NCBI GenBank assembly: GCA_049423065.1
Contig: JBMSQB010000030.1
Coordinates: 1-48,515, forward strand
DNA: 48,515 bases
DNA from: SYIM01 sp041182885
GTDB lineage: Bacteria; Pseudomonadota; Gammaproteobacteria; Burkholderiales; Burkholderiaceae_E
Direction: 5' to 3'
Below the pieces are notes generated by a model. The model searched no databases and was not told where the DNA came from. It saw only the letters and a program-made list of their open reading frames with translations. Position 1 is the stretch's first letter. Each line of letters opens with the position of its first letter. Shown one piece after another: positions 26,652 through 34,895 of the stretch. The translations under genes and the position numbers were made by a program.

Positions 26652-27848
26652 TTATGAAAGTGCGACCTTCAATCGCCATAACGAGGTGACCTCGGCTCTG
26701 CGCGCGGCGTGCAGCGGGTCGCCCGCGTCGAACGATCGGGGGTGCTGGGGTCGGACATCATGACGTGCAGCAACCGTCAATCCTGCGGCGTTGATCTGAG
26801 CGAGCAGCGCCTCGCGGGTTCGCAGACCCAGGCGCTCGGCGAGGTCTGAAAGGATCAACCAGCCTTCGCCCTCTGGTGTGAGATGCGCGGCGAGGCCGCT
26901 CAGGAAGCCCTGCAGCATGCCGCCGTTCTCGTCGTAAATGCCGCGCTCGAGCGGCGAACCGGGGCGTGCGGGCACCCACGGCGGATTGCAGATCACGAGG
27001 TCGGCACGACCCTCTGGAAAAAACGCGGTCTGCGCCACCTGCACGCGCTGTGACAGCCCGAGACGGTTGATGTTTTCGGTTGCGCACGCAATCGCGCGCG
27101 GGTCGTTGTCGGTGGCCACGACCCGGAGCGCGCCACGTCGAGCCAGAACGGCGGCCAGCACGCCGGTGCCGGTTCCCACATCAAACGCAAGACCGGGCCG
27201 GCCCGTGCCGGCGGGCCAGGGGGCCTTCGCAACCAGATCGACATAGTCGGTGCGGGTGGGGGTGAAGACGCCGTAGTGCGGATGAATGTGTCCGCCCGCG
27301 GCGGGTATCTCGATACCCCGCAGGAACCACTGATGGGCGCCAATCACGCCCAGCAGTTCACGCAATGAGATCACCATCGGGCCCGTCGCCGGTCCGCAGG
27401 CGTGACGGCAGGCAGCCTTCACGTCGGGAGCGCGGCGGAGCGCGATTCCGTAATCGGCGTCGAGTTCAATCAGCAGCATGCCCAGCGTGCGGGCGCGCTG
27501 CGAACGCGCCTGCCGAACCCGGTTGAACGTGTCTGCGGTGATGGCTTCCGATGAGGCGGGCGCACGACTTTGCGCAGCCTTGCGGTCGACACGGCTGGCG
27601 AGCGCGGTGAGCAATTGGCGCGCGTTCTGGAAGTCGCTTCGCCAGAGCATTCCAACGCCCTGACACGCGAGGCCGTAGGCGTCGTTTGCGGTGATGCGGT
27701 CATCGGTGGCGATGACGTTTTTCGGGGGCGGCGAGCCGCGCTCCGATTGCCAGCGGGCTGTGCGGGCCTCGCCCGCTTCGTCCCAGGCCACCGATGGAAG
27801 GGCCTCCGGTGCCAGCGAGGTCGGTGCAGTCAAAATTTTTCGTCCCAT
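26652..27848 (-). CDS. Class I SAM-dependent methyltransferase with NPPW motif
   Basis: 398 residues from the ATG at 27848, which overlaps the end of the pseudouridine synthase gene by 19 bp; a farther upstream ATG (27947) would overlap more and adds only basic low-complexity sequence. The SAM-binding motif I is DVGTGTGVLAAV (residues 223-234), the acidic end of strand 2 is VVATDNDP, and the amino-group motif IV is CNPPWVPA (NPPW at 288-291). NPPx enzymes methylate amide or exocyclic amino nitrogen in proteins, rRNA or DNA (HemK/PrmC, RlmG, RsmC types). An N-terminal domain of about 200 residues (DAYGLACQGVGMLW...) is not one I can name. Its neighbour modifies rRNA, so an RNA or ribosomal protein substrate is possible, but the target is unknown. 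Confidence 0.75.
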   Translation of the reverse strand: MGRKILTAPTSLAPEALPSVAWDEAGEARTARWQSERGSPPPKNVIATDDRITANDAYGLACQGVGMLWRSDFQNARQLLTALASRVDRKAAQSRAPASSEAITADTFNRVRQARSQRARTLGMLLIELDADYGIALRRAPDVKAACRHACGPATGPMVISLRELLGVIGAHQWFLRGIEIPAAGGHIHPHYGVFTPTRTDYVDLVAKAPWPAGTGRPGLAFDVGTGTGVLAAVLARRGALRVVATDNDPRAIACATENINRLGLSQRVQVAQTAFFPEGRADLVICNPPWVPARPGSPLERGIYDENGGMLQGFLSGLAAHLTPEGEGWLILSDLAERLGLRTREALLAQINAAGLTVAARHDVRPQHPRSFDAGDPLHAARRAEVTSLWRLKVALS

Positions 27849-28759
27849 CGAAGATAGCGCCACTTGCCAGGCGGCATGGGCCCGAGCGGCACGCTGCCGC
27901 TTCGCACGCGCTTGAGGCCGGTCACGGTGAGCCCCACCAGTTCGCACATGCGGCGAATCTGGCGCTTGCGGCCCTCGCGCAGAACGAAGCGAAGCTGATG
28001 TTCGTTTTGCCAGGACACGCGCGCAGGTTTGAGCCGAACACCATCGAGTTCCAGCCCATGCTGAAGGCGCTTCATGTTTTCTTCCGACAACGTGCCTTCC
28101 ACCCGCACCAGGTACTCTTTTTCAACCTCGGAATCCTGGCCAATGAGGCGCTTGGCCACCCGGCCGTCCTGGGTGAACACGAGCAGGCCGGTTGAATCGA
28201 TATCGAGCCTGCCTGCAGGCGCGAGCCCCCGAAGATGGCCAGGCTTGAACGTGATGTGCGAAGTGTCGCCTTCCCAGCGGTTCTCGGGACGGATGAGGAC
28301 GACCGCCGGCTGATAGCCGTCCTCAGCCTGCCCCGACACATAGCCAATGGGCTTGTTCAGCAGGATCGTGACCTGCTCACTCTGGTGACGCGCGGCCGCC
28401 GGGTTGATGTCGATCCGGGCTGAAGGGGATACGCGAGCGCCCAGGGTGTTGACCACCTGACCGTCGACCTTCACCCAGCCGTTTTCAATCCATTCATCGG
28501 CTTCGCGCCGGGAGCACAGGCCCAGTTCGCTCATGCGCTTGGACAGGCGCGGGAGATCGGTGCTTGCGGGCGGTGAGGCACTGCGTGTTGGCGACGGGTT
28601 GGCCGGCGGCCGGGGGCTCTTGACCGCATACGCGCCTGCGGGGCGCGGGCCCGATGAACGTGGCGCGGACGGGCGTGGGTCGGAAGGCCTCGGGGATGAC
28701 GCGCGCGGCGCGGCGGGACGAGTCGTGGGACGTGGTGACCGAGCGGGCGGTCTGGTCAT
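27830..28759 (-). CDS. RsuA/RluB/RluF-family rRNA pseudouridine synthase, RluF-like
   Basis: 309 residues from the ATG at 28759, supported by an ATGA overlap with the stop of the cytochrome b561 gene. The enzyme isomerises uridine to pseudouridine in rRNA. Residues 1-70 are a disordered Pro/Arg/Ser-rich tail, residues 71-110 an S4 RNA-binding domain (RLSKRMSELGLCSRREADEW), and the catalytic motif is GRLDIDSTGLL with Asp186. The C-terminal part has REGRKRQIRRMCELVG, typical of the family. The GRLD-D-STGLL form and the KEYLVRVEG strand favour RluF over RsuA or RluB, but the exact uridine cannot be assigned. N-terminal low-complexity tails are common in betaproteobacterial members. Confidence 0.85.
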   Translation of the reverse strand: MTRPPARSPRPTTRPAAPRASSPRPSDPRPSAPRSSGPRPAGAYAVKSPRPPANPSPTRSASPPASTDLPRLSKRMSELGLCSRREADEWIENGWVKVDGQVVNTLGARVSPSARIDINPAAARHQSEQVTILLNKPIGYVSGQAEDGYQPAVVLIRPENRWEGDTSHITFKPGHLRGLAPAGRLDIDSTGLLVFTQDGRVAKRLIGQDSEVEKEYLVRVEGTLSEENMKRLQHGLELDGVRLKPARVSWQNEHQLRFVLREGRKRQIRRMCELVGLTVTGLKRVRSGSVPLGPMPPGKWRYLRWDEKF

Positions 28760-29580
28760 GGGACTATGGTGAGGGGAGAAAATAGAGTCCAGATGATACT
28801 CGTATGCTGCGAGGCGCCGAGCCCCGCCGTGCGGCCAGTCACTGTCTCGGCGTTCGCCCACTCCCACGCGCCGAACGCGAGTATGCCGGCGGCAAGGAGC
28901 CAGCCCAGCCATACGCGGTTTCGTTTGACGATTGCGGGTCCGCTGCCGGGCGCGTGTCCCGTGAGCATCGGCGCTGCCAGGTTGCGGCGGCGGACGAGGC
29001 TAAAGAGCAGAAGCCCAGCCAGATGGAGTGCGATGACCAGCAGGAATCCGTTTGCGAAAAATTCATGCAGGGTTTCAAGGATGTCGCCACCCAGCGGTTT
29101 GTCCCATTCGTTCAGCGCGGCGTAACCGGTCACGAACACCGGCACGATCCACATCATCAACACCAGCACCACGCTTGCAGTAAACAGATGCTGCAGTTGC
29201 GGCGCGGGGCGGCCCAGGGTGCGCCGACCGGGCTTGAGCGCCTGTAGCCATTCCGACCAGCCGCTTGCCCGTCTCAGCAATGCGCTCAGGCGGACATGGC
29301 GCGGGCCGACCAGCCCGTAAACCAAGCGGAAAGCGACCAGCGCAATCATCATGTACCCGAACGCGATGTGCGATGAACGCCACCACTTGCTGTCGCCGGT
29401 CAGATACGCGCCCACCAGACTCAGCGCGAACAACCAGTGAAATACGCGGATCGGCGCATCGACGGTCAGTCGGCTGGCCGTCGGCGCCTGGGCGGAGCTG
29501 AAGGGCGAATCAGGCCTGTTGCTCAGCGTTCGGGCCGCGGCGGGCAGGATCCTGGCAAGGGCCGGTAAACTTGGTCTCAT
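28756..29580 (-). CDS. Cytochrome b561 family membrane protein
   Basis: 274 residues, with four hydrophobic segments (FHWLFALSLVGAYL, IAFGYMMIALVAFRLVYGL, LFTASVVLVLMMWIVPVFV, FLLVIALHLAGLLLFSLV) and a fifth near the C-terminus (VWLGWLLAAGILAFG). Histidines placed to bind two b hemes are seen in FHW, SSHIAFG, ETLHEFF and IALHLAG. The layout matches bacterial b561 / hydrogenase-type b cytochromes, which pass electrons between the quinone pool and a periplasmic or cytoplasmic partner. The partner is not evident here. It is the first gene of the b561-RluF-methyltransferase-OsmC unit and is divergent from the PepSY/two-component genes. The start at 29580 has no strong ribosome site, so it could be slightly shorter. 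Confidence 0.8.
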   Translation of the reverse strand: MRPSLPALARILPAAARTLSNRPDSPFSSAQAPTASRLTVDAPIRVFHWLFALSLVGAYLTGDSKWWRSSHIAFGYMMIALVAFRLVYGLVGPRHVRLSALLRRASGWSEWLQALKPGRRTLGRPAPQLQHLFTASVVLVLMMWIVPVFVTGYAALNEWDKPLGGDILETLHEFFANGFLLVIALHLAGLLLFSLVRRRNLAAPMLTGHAPGSGPAIVKRNRVWLGWLLAAGILAFGAWEWANAETVTGRTAGLGASQHTSIIWTLFSPLTIVP

Positions 29581-29630
29581 GAATTCATCTGCAAAATGTT
29601 GAACGGGCTCGCAGTGTCGGCGCTCGGCTT

Positions 29631-29673
29631 TGAACCTGACCTGAACCGCGCGTTCAGCTGCCGTTCAGGTTCA
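29631..29673. promoter_or_regulatory. Two pairs of 11-bp-spaced direct repeats (OmpR-type operator candidate)
   Basis: TGAACC occurs at 29631 and 29642, and CGTTCAG at 29651 and 29662; both pairs have an 11-bp period. GGTTCA at 29668-29673 is the reverse complement of TGAACC, so the cluster is also roughly symmetrical. OmpR/PhoB-family regulators bind tandem half-sites about one helical turn apart. The position, in the divergent region just upstream of the PepSY-regulator-kinase genes, suggests autoregulation and perhaps control of the cytochrome operon. This is inference. Confidence 0.45.
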
Positions 29674-29691
29674 CGCTGCCAGGATGGTCGA

Positions 29692-30000
29692 ATGAAAACT
29701 GCCCATCTCTTGCTGCTGGCCGCTTTGGCGGCTTCTCCGCTTCTGACCGCGGCGTCCGGGTCGGATCAGGATCGTGCCCGTGCTGCCCTGCAGGCGGGTG
29801 AAGTGCTGTCGCTTCGAACCATCCTCGAGCGAATCGAACGTGATCACCCAGGCCAGGTGATCGAGGCCGAGCTCGAGCGAAAGGGCGGTCGCTGGATCTA
29901 CGAGCTCAAACTGGTGCAAACCGGACGCCAGCTGATCAAGCTCGAGATTGATGCGAGCTCAGGTGAGGTGCTGCGGCGTGACGAACGCTCGCGACGCTGA
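29692..30000 (+). CDS. PepSY-domain exported protein
   Basis: 102 residues from the ATG at 29692, with AGGA about 8 bases upstream; an earlier in-frame ATG (29596) would read through the operator-like repeats and lacks a signal peptide. Residues 1-20 form a signal peptide (MKTAHLLLLAALAASPLLTA). The rest is a PepSY fold: LRTILERIERDHPGQVIEAE, then strands GGRWIYELKLV and LIKLEIDASSGEVLRRD. PepSY proteins next to QseB/PmrA-type regulators are common in proteobacteria and are thought to sense or tune the kinase in the periplasm. It lies 14 bp upstream of the response regulator gene, probably in one transcript. Confidence 0.85.
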   Translation: MKTAHLLLLAALAASPLLTAASGSDQDRARAALQAGEVLSLRTILERIERDHPGQVIEAELERKGGRWIYELKLVQTGRQLIKLEIDASSGEVLRRDERSRR

Positions 30001-30014
30001 GACGGCACAGTGCA

Positions 30015-30674
30015 ATGCGTATATTGGTGGTCGAGGACGAACCCACGCTGAGACGCCAGCTGCGCGAGGCGGGCGAAGCTGCCGGCTATGTGGTGGATGA
30101 ATGCGACAACGGCCGTGATGCGCACTTTCTCGGCGATACCGAGACCTACGATGCAGTCGTGCTCGACCTCGGGCTGCCGCTTCTCGACGGGTTGACCGTT
30201 CTCAGACGCTGGCGCGAGGCGGGACGTGCGGTGCCTGTCCTGATCCTCACCGCGCGCGACAACTGGACCGAAAAGGTGGCCGGTATCGACGCCGGGGCTG
30301 ATGACTACCTGACGAAGCCCTTCCACATGGAGGAGCTGCTCGCGCGCCTGCGAGCGCTCATCAGACGCTCCGTGGGGCTCGCCGACCCGGTGCTTCGCCG
30401 TGGTGAACTGAGTCTGGACACCCGCAGTGGCAAGGTCACCCAGGCGGGGGTTGCCGTGGCGCTCACCAGCCATGAGTACCGGGTGCTCGAGTATCTGATG
30501 CATCGCTGCGGCGATGTCGTTTCCCGGGCCGAGCTGATCGCGCATGTTTATGCGCAGGACTTTGACCGCGACTCCAACACCGTGGAAGTGTTCGTTGCCC
30601 GCTTGCGCAAGAAGCTCTCTGCCGACCTGATCGAAACCGTCCGCGGCCTCGGCTATCGCATTAACCGGCCATGA
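30015..30674 (+). CDS. OmpR-family response regulator (QseB/PmrA/PhoP-like)
   Basis: 219 residues, the normal family length. The receiver domain (1-115) has the acidic pair in VVEDEP, phosphorylation site D51 (VVLDLGLP), T79 (LILTAR) and K101 (YLTKPF). The DNA-binding winged helix (about 125-219) has LTSHEYRVLEYLM and the recognition part NTVEVFVARLRKKL, ending GLGYRINRP. The stop overlaps the kinase start by ATGA, so the two are translationally coupled. Its targets probably include its own promoter (see the repeats at 29631-29673). Confidence 0.93.
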   Translation: MRILVVEDEPTLRRQLREAGEAAGYVVDECDNGRDAHFLGDTETYDAVVLDLGLPLLDGLTVLRRWREAGRAVPVLILTARDNWTEKVAGIDAGADDYLTKPFHMEELLARLRALIRRSVGLADPVLRRGELSLDTRSGKVTQAGVAVALTSHEYRVLEYLMHRCGDVVSRAELIAHVYAQDFDRDSNTVEVFVARLRKKLSADLIETVRGLGYRINRP

Positions 30675-32065
30675 AACCGCGCCGACGGCCTGGCTCCCTG
30701 CGCGTTCGATTGCTGGTCATCACGCTGGTGACGGTGGTGGCCGCGCTCTCGGCCGCCTATTGGTGGCTGAGCGGGCGCTTCAGCGCAGAACTGCAACGTC
30801 AGCTCGACACGGCACTTTCGCAGCAGCTGGACCAGGTCACCGCGCGGCTCGATTTCACCGATTCAGGAGATCCCGTTGTGGATACCCGCCGGCTCTCCGA
30901 TCCGCGCTGGGAGCGTCCTTACTCCGGCCTCTACTGGCAGCTTGACCGGCTGGCCGTCGACGGCAACCGGCGCGTTGCGCTGCTTCGCTCGCGTTCGCTT
31001 TGGGACGCGCAGCTTGGTCCGATTCACAAAGCCCCGCCCGGCGGCGATCTTCATTTGCATGATGTGGACGGACCGAGGGGCGAGCGGTTGCGGGTGCTCG
31101 AGCGCTCGATCCGCATTGCTGGTCCGTCGCCTGCAGAGTGGCGACTGCTCGTGGCGGGGGACACGCGCGATACCCTGGCCGCGCTGCGCGATTTCGACGG
31201 CGTGCTGCTGGCCTCGCTGGGTGGGCTCGGTGTGCTGTTGTGTCTGGCGGCGCTCGCCCAGGTGGGGCTGGGGCTTGCGCCGCTGAGAGCGTTGCATGCG
31301 TCGCTGCAGCGTTTGCGCACCGGCGCCACCCCCCGCCTCGAGGGACGGTTCCCGAGCGAGGTTCAGCCGCTGGTCGATGACCTGAACACGGTACTCGACC
31401 ACAACGCGGGCATGGTGGAGCGGGCGCGAACCCAGGCGGGCGATCTTGCCCATGGCCTGAAGACGCCGCTTGCGGTGATCAGAAACGCGTCAACGCAGGC
31501 GGGCGAGAGCGAACTGGCCGCGCTGGTGTCCGAACAGGTCGAGCTTGCGCAGCAGCAGATCCAGTGGCACCTGTCTCGGGCACAGGCCGCCGCACGCGGC
31601 CGGGTGCCAGGGCAACGCACGCTGGCAAGGCCGGTGGTCGACAGGTTGATTCGCGTGATGAAGAAGATTCATGCCGAGCGGGCCCTCACGATCGTGGTCG
31701 AGGCGACGCGAGCCGATGCCGCGTTTGCCGGTGAGGAGCAGGATCTGCAGGAAATGTTGGGCAATCTGATTGACAACGCTTGCGCGAGCGCGAGATCCGA
31801 GGTGCGCATCGCCATTTTTCATGACGGTGCGAACATAGGCATTCGCGTCGAGGACGACGGACCAGGGATCGAGCCTGATCAGCGGGCCTTTGTGCTGCGA
31901 CGGGGCGCCAGGCTCGACGAGTCACGGGCAGGCAGCGGGCTGGGGCTGCCGATCGTGGTCGATCTTGCGGCGTTGTATGGTGGGTCGTTACAGCTCGATA
32001 CGTCTGCGACCGGCGGGCTGGCGGCGGCGCTGACACTGCCCGCGGCGATGGGTGACCCCGGCTGA
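30671..32065 (+). CDS. Sensor histidine kinase (PhoQ/QseC-like)
   Basis: 464 residues. Transmembrane helices at about 14-34 and 177-202 enclose a periplasmic sensor domain of about 140 residues; HAMP-like linker follows. The phosphoacceptor is H261 in DLAHGLKTPLAVI, a form close to PhoQ (DL-H-LKTPLA). The ATPase domain has N365/N369 (GNLIDNA), DDGPGI (395-400) and GSGLGL (421-426). All catalytic boxes are present, so it should be active. The signal is unknown; the periplasmic region has WERPYSGLYWQL and LVAGDTRDTLAAL, as in QseC-type kinases. It partners with the regulator it overlaps. Confidence 0.92.
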   Translation: MKPRRRPGSLRVRLLVITLVTVVAALSAAYWWLSGRFSAELQRQLDTALSQQLDQVTARLDFTDSGDPVVDTRRLSDPRWERPYSGLYWQLDRLAVDGNRRVALLRSRSLWDAQLGPIHKAPPGGDLHLHDVDGPRGERLRVLERSIRIAGPSPAEWRLLVAGDTRDTLAALRDFDGVLLASLGGLGVLLCLAALAQVGLGLAPLRALHASLQRLRTGATPRLEGRFPSEVQPLVDDLNTVLDHNAGMVERARTQAGDLAHGLKTPLAVIRNASTQAGESELAALVSEQVELAQQQIQWHLSRAQAAARGRVPGQRTLARPVVDRLIRVMKKIHAERALTIVVEATRADAAFAGEEQDLQEMLGNLIDNACASARSEVRIAIFHDGANIGIRVEDDGPGIEPDQRAFVLRRGARLDESRAGSGLGLPIVVDLAALYGGSLQLDTSATGGLAAALTLPAAMGDPG

Positions 32066-32153
32066 CCGCGTGGCCGCCCGGAGCCGCTGCCTCCGTTCGT
32101 GATGGTTGGCGGGATGCGAGCGGCCGTCACAGCGCCCGCGTTCGTCGGCACCG

Positions 32154-32828
32154 TCAACCTGGCAGATCGATGTAGCGCTCTCCAAACACCACATAGGTTT
32201 GCGATTTGGGTTTGGATGCATCCTCGGGCCGCACATAGCGGATTGAACTCTTTCCCTTGCAGGCACGTGGCAAGAGGAAGCAGCGGATGAAGGACGTAGG
32301 CTCGCGCTCGGTCGTTGGAGCGAGCACCGGTTCGTGACCGATTTCAAGCCAGGCCTGACCCGGCCCATACGCTGCGCGGTGGCCGCCGGTCTCGATCGTG
32401 ATCTCGCCGTTGAGACAGCATCGGATGCCTGGCCCTTGATGAACATGGGTCAGCGCCACGCCACCGGCCGGGAAATTCACGCGATCGCATCGAATCAGCC
32501 AGCGTTGGTCGGGATCGAGATCGAGCGGGGCTGCGAGCTTGAGCGTGGATTGGGCACCAGGGTTTGAACGCAGCAAACCATCCGATGCAGGATGCTCGCC
32601 CACGAGTTCCCAGCGCCAGATCCGGGCACCTTTGGCGCCAGCCACGCAGGCCACAGCCTCGCTTCCGATCCAGACACTGTCGGCAGCCTGGTGCGCAGCG
32701 CCTGCTTCGAACTCGACGGTGAGTGACCCGTCGACCACGTAGAGGGCGCGTGTGGTGGCGGGGAGGTAGATCGGTGCGAGAGACGGCGGCAGCACGTCTT
32801 CAATCAGACGAAACACGGCAGGCGACAT
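32154..32828 (-). CDS. Cupin-domain protein
   Basis: 224 residues. The second half has a cupin signature: THVHQGPGIRCCLNGEI, then a strand GPGQAWLEIGHEPV; two histidines of the first motif and one of the second could bind a metal. The N-terminal half (PATTRALYVVDGSLTVEFEAG) may be a second, metal-free cupin barrel, making a bicupin. It ends FGERYIDLPG. The partner pathway is unclear: the divergent neighbour is a TRAP substrate-binding protein and the convergent one a histidine kinase. I cannot assign a substrate. Confidence 0.7.
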   Translation of the reverse strand: MSPAVFRLIEDVLPPSLAPIYLPATTRALYVVDGSLTVEFEAGAAHQAADSVWIGSEAVACVAGAKGARIWRWELVGEHPASDGLLRSNPGAQSTLKLAAPLDLDPDQRWLIRCDRVNFPAGGVALTHVHQGPGIRCCLNGEITIETGGHRAAYGPGQAWLEIGHEPVLAPTTEREPTSFIRCFLLPRACKGKSSIRYVRPEDASKPKSQTYVVFGERYIDLPG

Positions 32829-32883
32829 GGGCAGGCTCCGGGGTGGCGCCCGACTTTAACCCGATCCGGTGGGGGCGGAAAGC

Positions 32884-32900
32884 GTGATGTCCCATGTCAC
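32884..32900. promoter_or_regulatory. Inverted repeat in the cupin/TRAP divergent region
   Basis: GTGA at 32884-32887 and TCAC at 32897-32900 form a 17-bp interrupted palindrome about 55 bp upstream of the predicted -35 box of the TRAP gene. It could be an operator for either divergent gene, but so short a repeat may be chance. Confidence 0.25.
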
Positions 32901-32955
32901 GAAATGATGGGCGCGTTGAAATCGAGGCTGAGGGGTCTGCGGCGAGTGATGTGCG

Positions 32956-32984
32956 TTGACAGTCGTTTCCGAGGCTTCCAAACT
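32956..32984 (+). promoter_or_regulatory. Sigma-70-like promoter of the TRAP binding protein gene
   Basis: TTGACA at 32956-32961 matches the -35 consensus fully; 17 bp later CAAACT (32979-32984) is a weak -10 box. Transcription would begin about 40 bp before the ATG at 33032. The weak -10 suggests a need for an activator. Confidence 0.4.
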
Positions 32985-33031
32985 GTCAGGCAGCGTCCAT
33001 AACAACCATCCCGCTCAGGAGACATCGCACA

Positions 33032-34006
33032 ATGAGAACGCATTCATGGCTGCGCGCCGCAGCGCTTGCACTTGCCTTCACCGCTGCCTCGGGCGCTGCA
33101 ATCGCCCAGGAGGTCACCTTGAAACTCGGCACCGGTTTTGCCGAGAACTCCATGTATGTGAAGCGCCTGCTCGATTGGGCCGCCAAGGTCAACGCCGATG
33201 GCAAGGGCCAGCTGCAGATCAATTTCATCGGTGGACCCAAGGCGATTCCAACCTTCGAGGTGGGTAAATCGGTGCGCTCTGGGGTGATCGATCTGGCGCT
33301 CAACACGGGGGCGTTCTACACCAACGTCATGGTCGAGTCCGACTTCCTGAAACTCACGCAGATGCCGATTGCCGAGCAGCGCAAAAACGGCGCGTTCGAG
33401 GCGATCAACGCGGTCTGGAACGAAAAGGGCGGCATGCAGTATCTGGGCCGCTTCGTGGAGAACCAGCCGTTTCACATCTATCTCACCAAGCGGATCGACA
33501 AACCCGATCTCACCGGTCTCAAAATCCGCATCACGCCGGTTTACCGCGACTTCTTTCAAGCGCTCGGCGCCACGGTCATCACCACCGCGCCGGGAGAGGT
33601 CTATACCGCGCTTGAACGCGGGGTTGTGGACGGCTATGGCTGGCCCATCGGTGGCATTTTTGATCTGGCGTGGCACGAAAAGACCAAGTTCCGGGTTGAG
33701 CCCGCCTTCTATGACGCCGAAGTTTCAATCATCATGAACCTGCAATCCTGGAACAGGCTGAATGCAGCCCAGCGCGCGCTGCTCACGCGCAGCATCATTG
33801 AATTCGAGGCCGGCAACAGTTACTGGAATCAGTACGCCGCGGAAGAGACCGAGCGTCAGGCGAAGGCGGGTATCCAGACAATCCGGTTTGACGACGCCAC
33901 CGCCCGGGCCTTCCGGGAGCGCGCCTATGAAGTGGCGTGGGCCGCTGCCGCCAAGCAAAGCCCCGATGTGGCGGCGCGGTTCCGTCCGCTCTTCACGAAA
34001 AAATAA
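33032..34006 (+). CDS. TRAP transporter substrate-binding protein, DctP family
   Basis: 324 residues. A Sec signal peptide (1-25, cut after AIA) is followed by mature QEVTLKLGTGFAENS. The core signature is LTGLKIRITPVYRDFFQALG and PGEVYTALERGVVDGYGWP; the Arg in LKIRI is the residue that normally binds the substrate carboxylate. An AGGAGA ribosome site lies about 10 bases before the ATG. TRAP systems need DctQ and DctM membrane subunits; none is next to it, so it either works with a distant pair or has another role. It converges on the dioxygenase gene with 11 bp between the stops. The ligand is presumably an organic acid; which one cannot be told. Confidence 0.9.
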   Translation: MRTHSWLRAAALALAFTAASGAAIAQEVTLKLGTGFAENSMYVKRLLDWAAKVNADGKGQLQINFIGGPKAIPTFEVGKSVRSGVIDLALNTGAFYTNVMVESDFLKLTQMPIAEQRKNGAFEAINAVWNEKGGMQYLGRFVENQPFHIYLTKRIDKPDLTGLKIRITPVYRDFFQALGATVITTAPGEVYTALERGVVDGYGWPIGGIFDLAWHEKTKFRVEPAFYDAEVSIIMNLQSWNRLNAAQRALLTRSIIEFEAGNSYWNQYAAEETERQAKAGIQTIRFDDATARAFRERAYEVAWAAAAKQSPDVAARFRPLFTKK

Positions 34007-34017
34007 TCGCCCGCGGG

Positions 34018-34830
34018 TCAGCCGAAGCGAAACGCCGAGACCGTGGTCTGCATGACGCGGTCGCTGAACACGCAACGACCGGCGTCGCCCTGCGCGGCGC
34101 CGGCGGCCACCATGAGCGGCAGCAGATGCTCTTCGGCGCGTGGCGGATGACAGTGCCTCGCCTCCGGGGCCTGATCCCATTGGGTGAGGGCATGTTCACG
34201 CTCGCCGGGGGCCGATTCCACTGCGCTGACCAGCCACGCGTCAAAGCGGTCGGAGATCGGTGCATAGCGCGGGTCTCGGTAACCGCGCATGTTGTGAAAG
34301 CTCATGCCGCTTCCCACAATCAGCACGCCTTCGTCGCGCAGCGGCGCAAGCGCGCGTCCCACCGCCAGGTGGGCAGCGGGGTCGAGCGAGTCAAGGAGCG
34401 ACAGTGGAATGACCGGGATGTCCGCCTCGGGAAACATGAGTAGAAGCGGAACGAACACCCCGTGGTCGAAGCCGCGTCCGGCATCGGCATGCGAAGCGAT
34501 CGCCGCCGAATCGAGCAGCGACTGGATCCGTGCGGCAAGCGCCGGATCGCCAGGCGCCGGATAACTTAGCTGGTAGGTATGCGGTGGAAAGCCGTAGTAA
34601 TCAAAAATCATTTCCGGGCTTTTCACTGCCGCGACCGCCACATCCGATGACAGCCAGTGCGCCGAGATCATGACGATGGCTCTTGGACGGGCGGGCAGGC
34701 CATCCCGGAGGCCGCGCAGGAACGCGCCCATCCGGTCCCATTCGTGTGGCGGGTCCCAGTCCATGAAGAAACAGGGTCCACCACCATGGGGAATGAACCA
34801 GGTGGGCATGCGGGCGGGGGCGGTTGTCAT
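34018..34830 (-). CDS. Extradiol ring-cleavage dioxygenase, DODA/YgiD type (LigB superfamily)
   Basis: 270 residues, usual for the family. Likely metal ligands and active-site histidines: H15 (FIPHGGGP), H58 (MISAHWL), H123 (FDHGVFVPL) and H179 (GSGMSFHNM), plus the C-terminal motif PPRAEEHLLPLMVAAGAA. Bacterial members cleave catechol rings such as L-DOPA 4,5 or are named aromatic ring-opening dioxygenases; the natural substrate is mostly unknown. It lies downstream of the amidohydrolase on the same strand with a 65-bp gap. A start at 34809 is also possible (MPTWFIPHG). Confidence 0.85.
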   Translation of the reverse strand: MTTAPARMPTWFIPHGGGPCFFMDWDPPHEWDRMGAFLRGLRDGLPARPRAIVMISAHWLSSDVAVAAVKSPEMIFDYYGFPPHTYQLSYPAPGDPALAARIQSLLDSAAIASHADAGRGFDHGVFVPLLLMFPEADIPVIPLSLLDSLDPAAHLAVGRALAPLRDEGVLIVGSGMSFHNMRGYRDPRYAPISDRFDAWLVSAVESAPGEREHALTQWDQAPEARHCHPPRAEEHLLPLMVAAGAAQGDAGRCVFSDRVMQTTVSAFRFG

Positions 34831-34895
34831 GATGGCAGGCAGGCAATTGAAAGACGATGTGGGCCGCGAGCGGACTGCCCGCGGCCCCGGCGGGC

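Noticed and set aside
29596..29691. Longer start for the PepSY protein at 29596
   Set aside because: It would translate the operator-like repeats and place the signal peptide internally.
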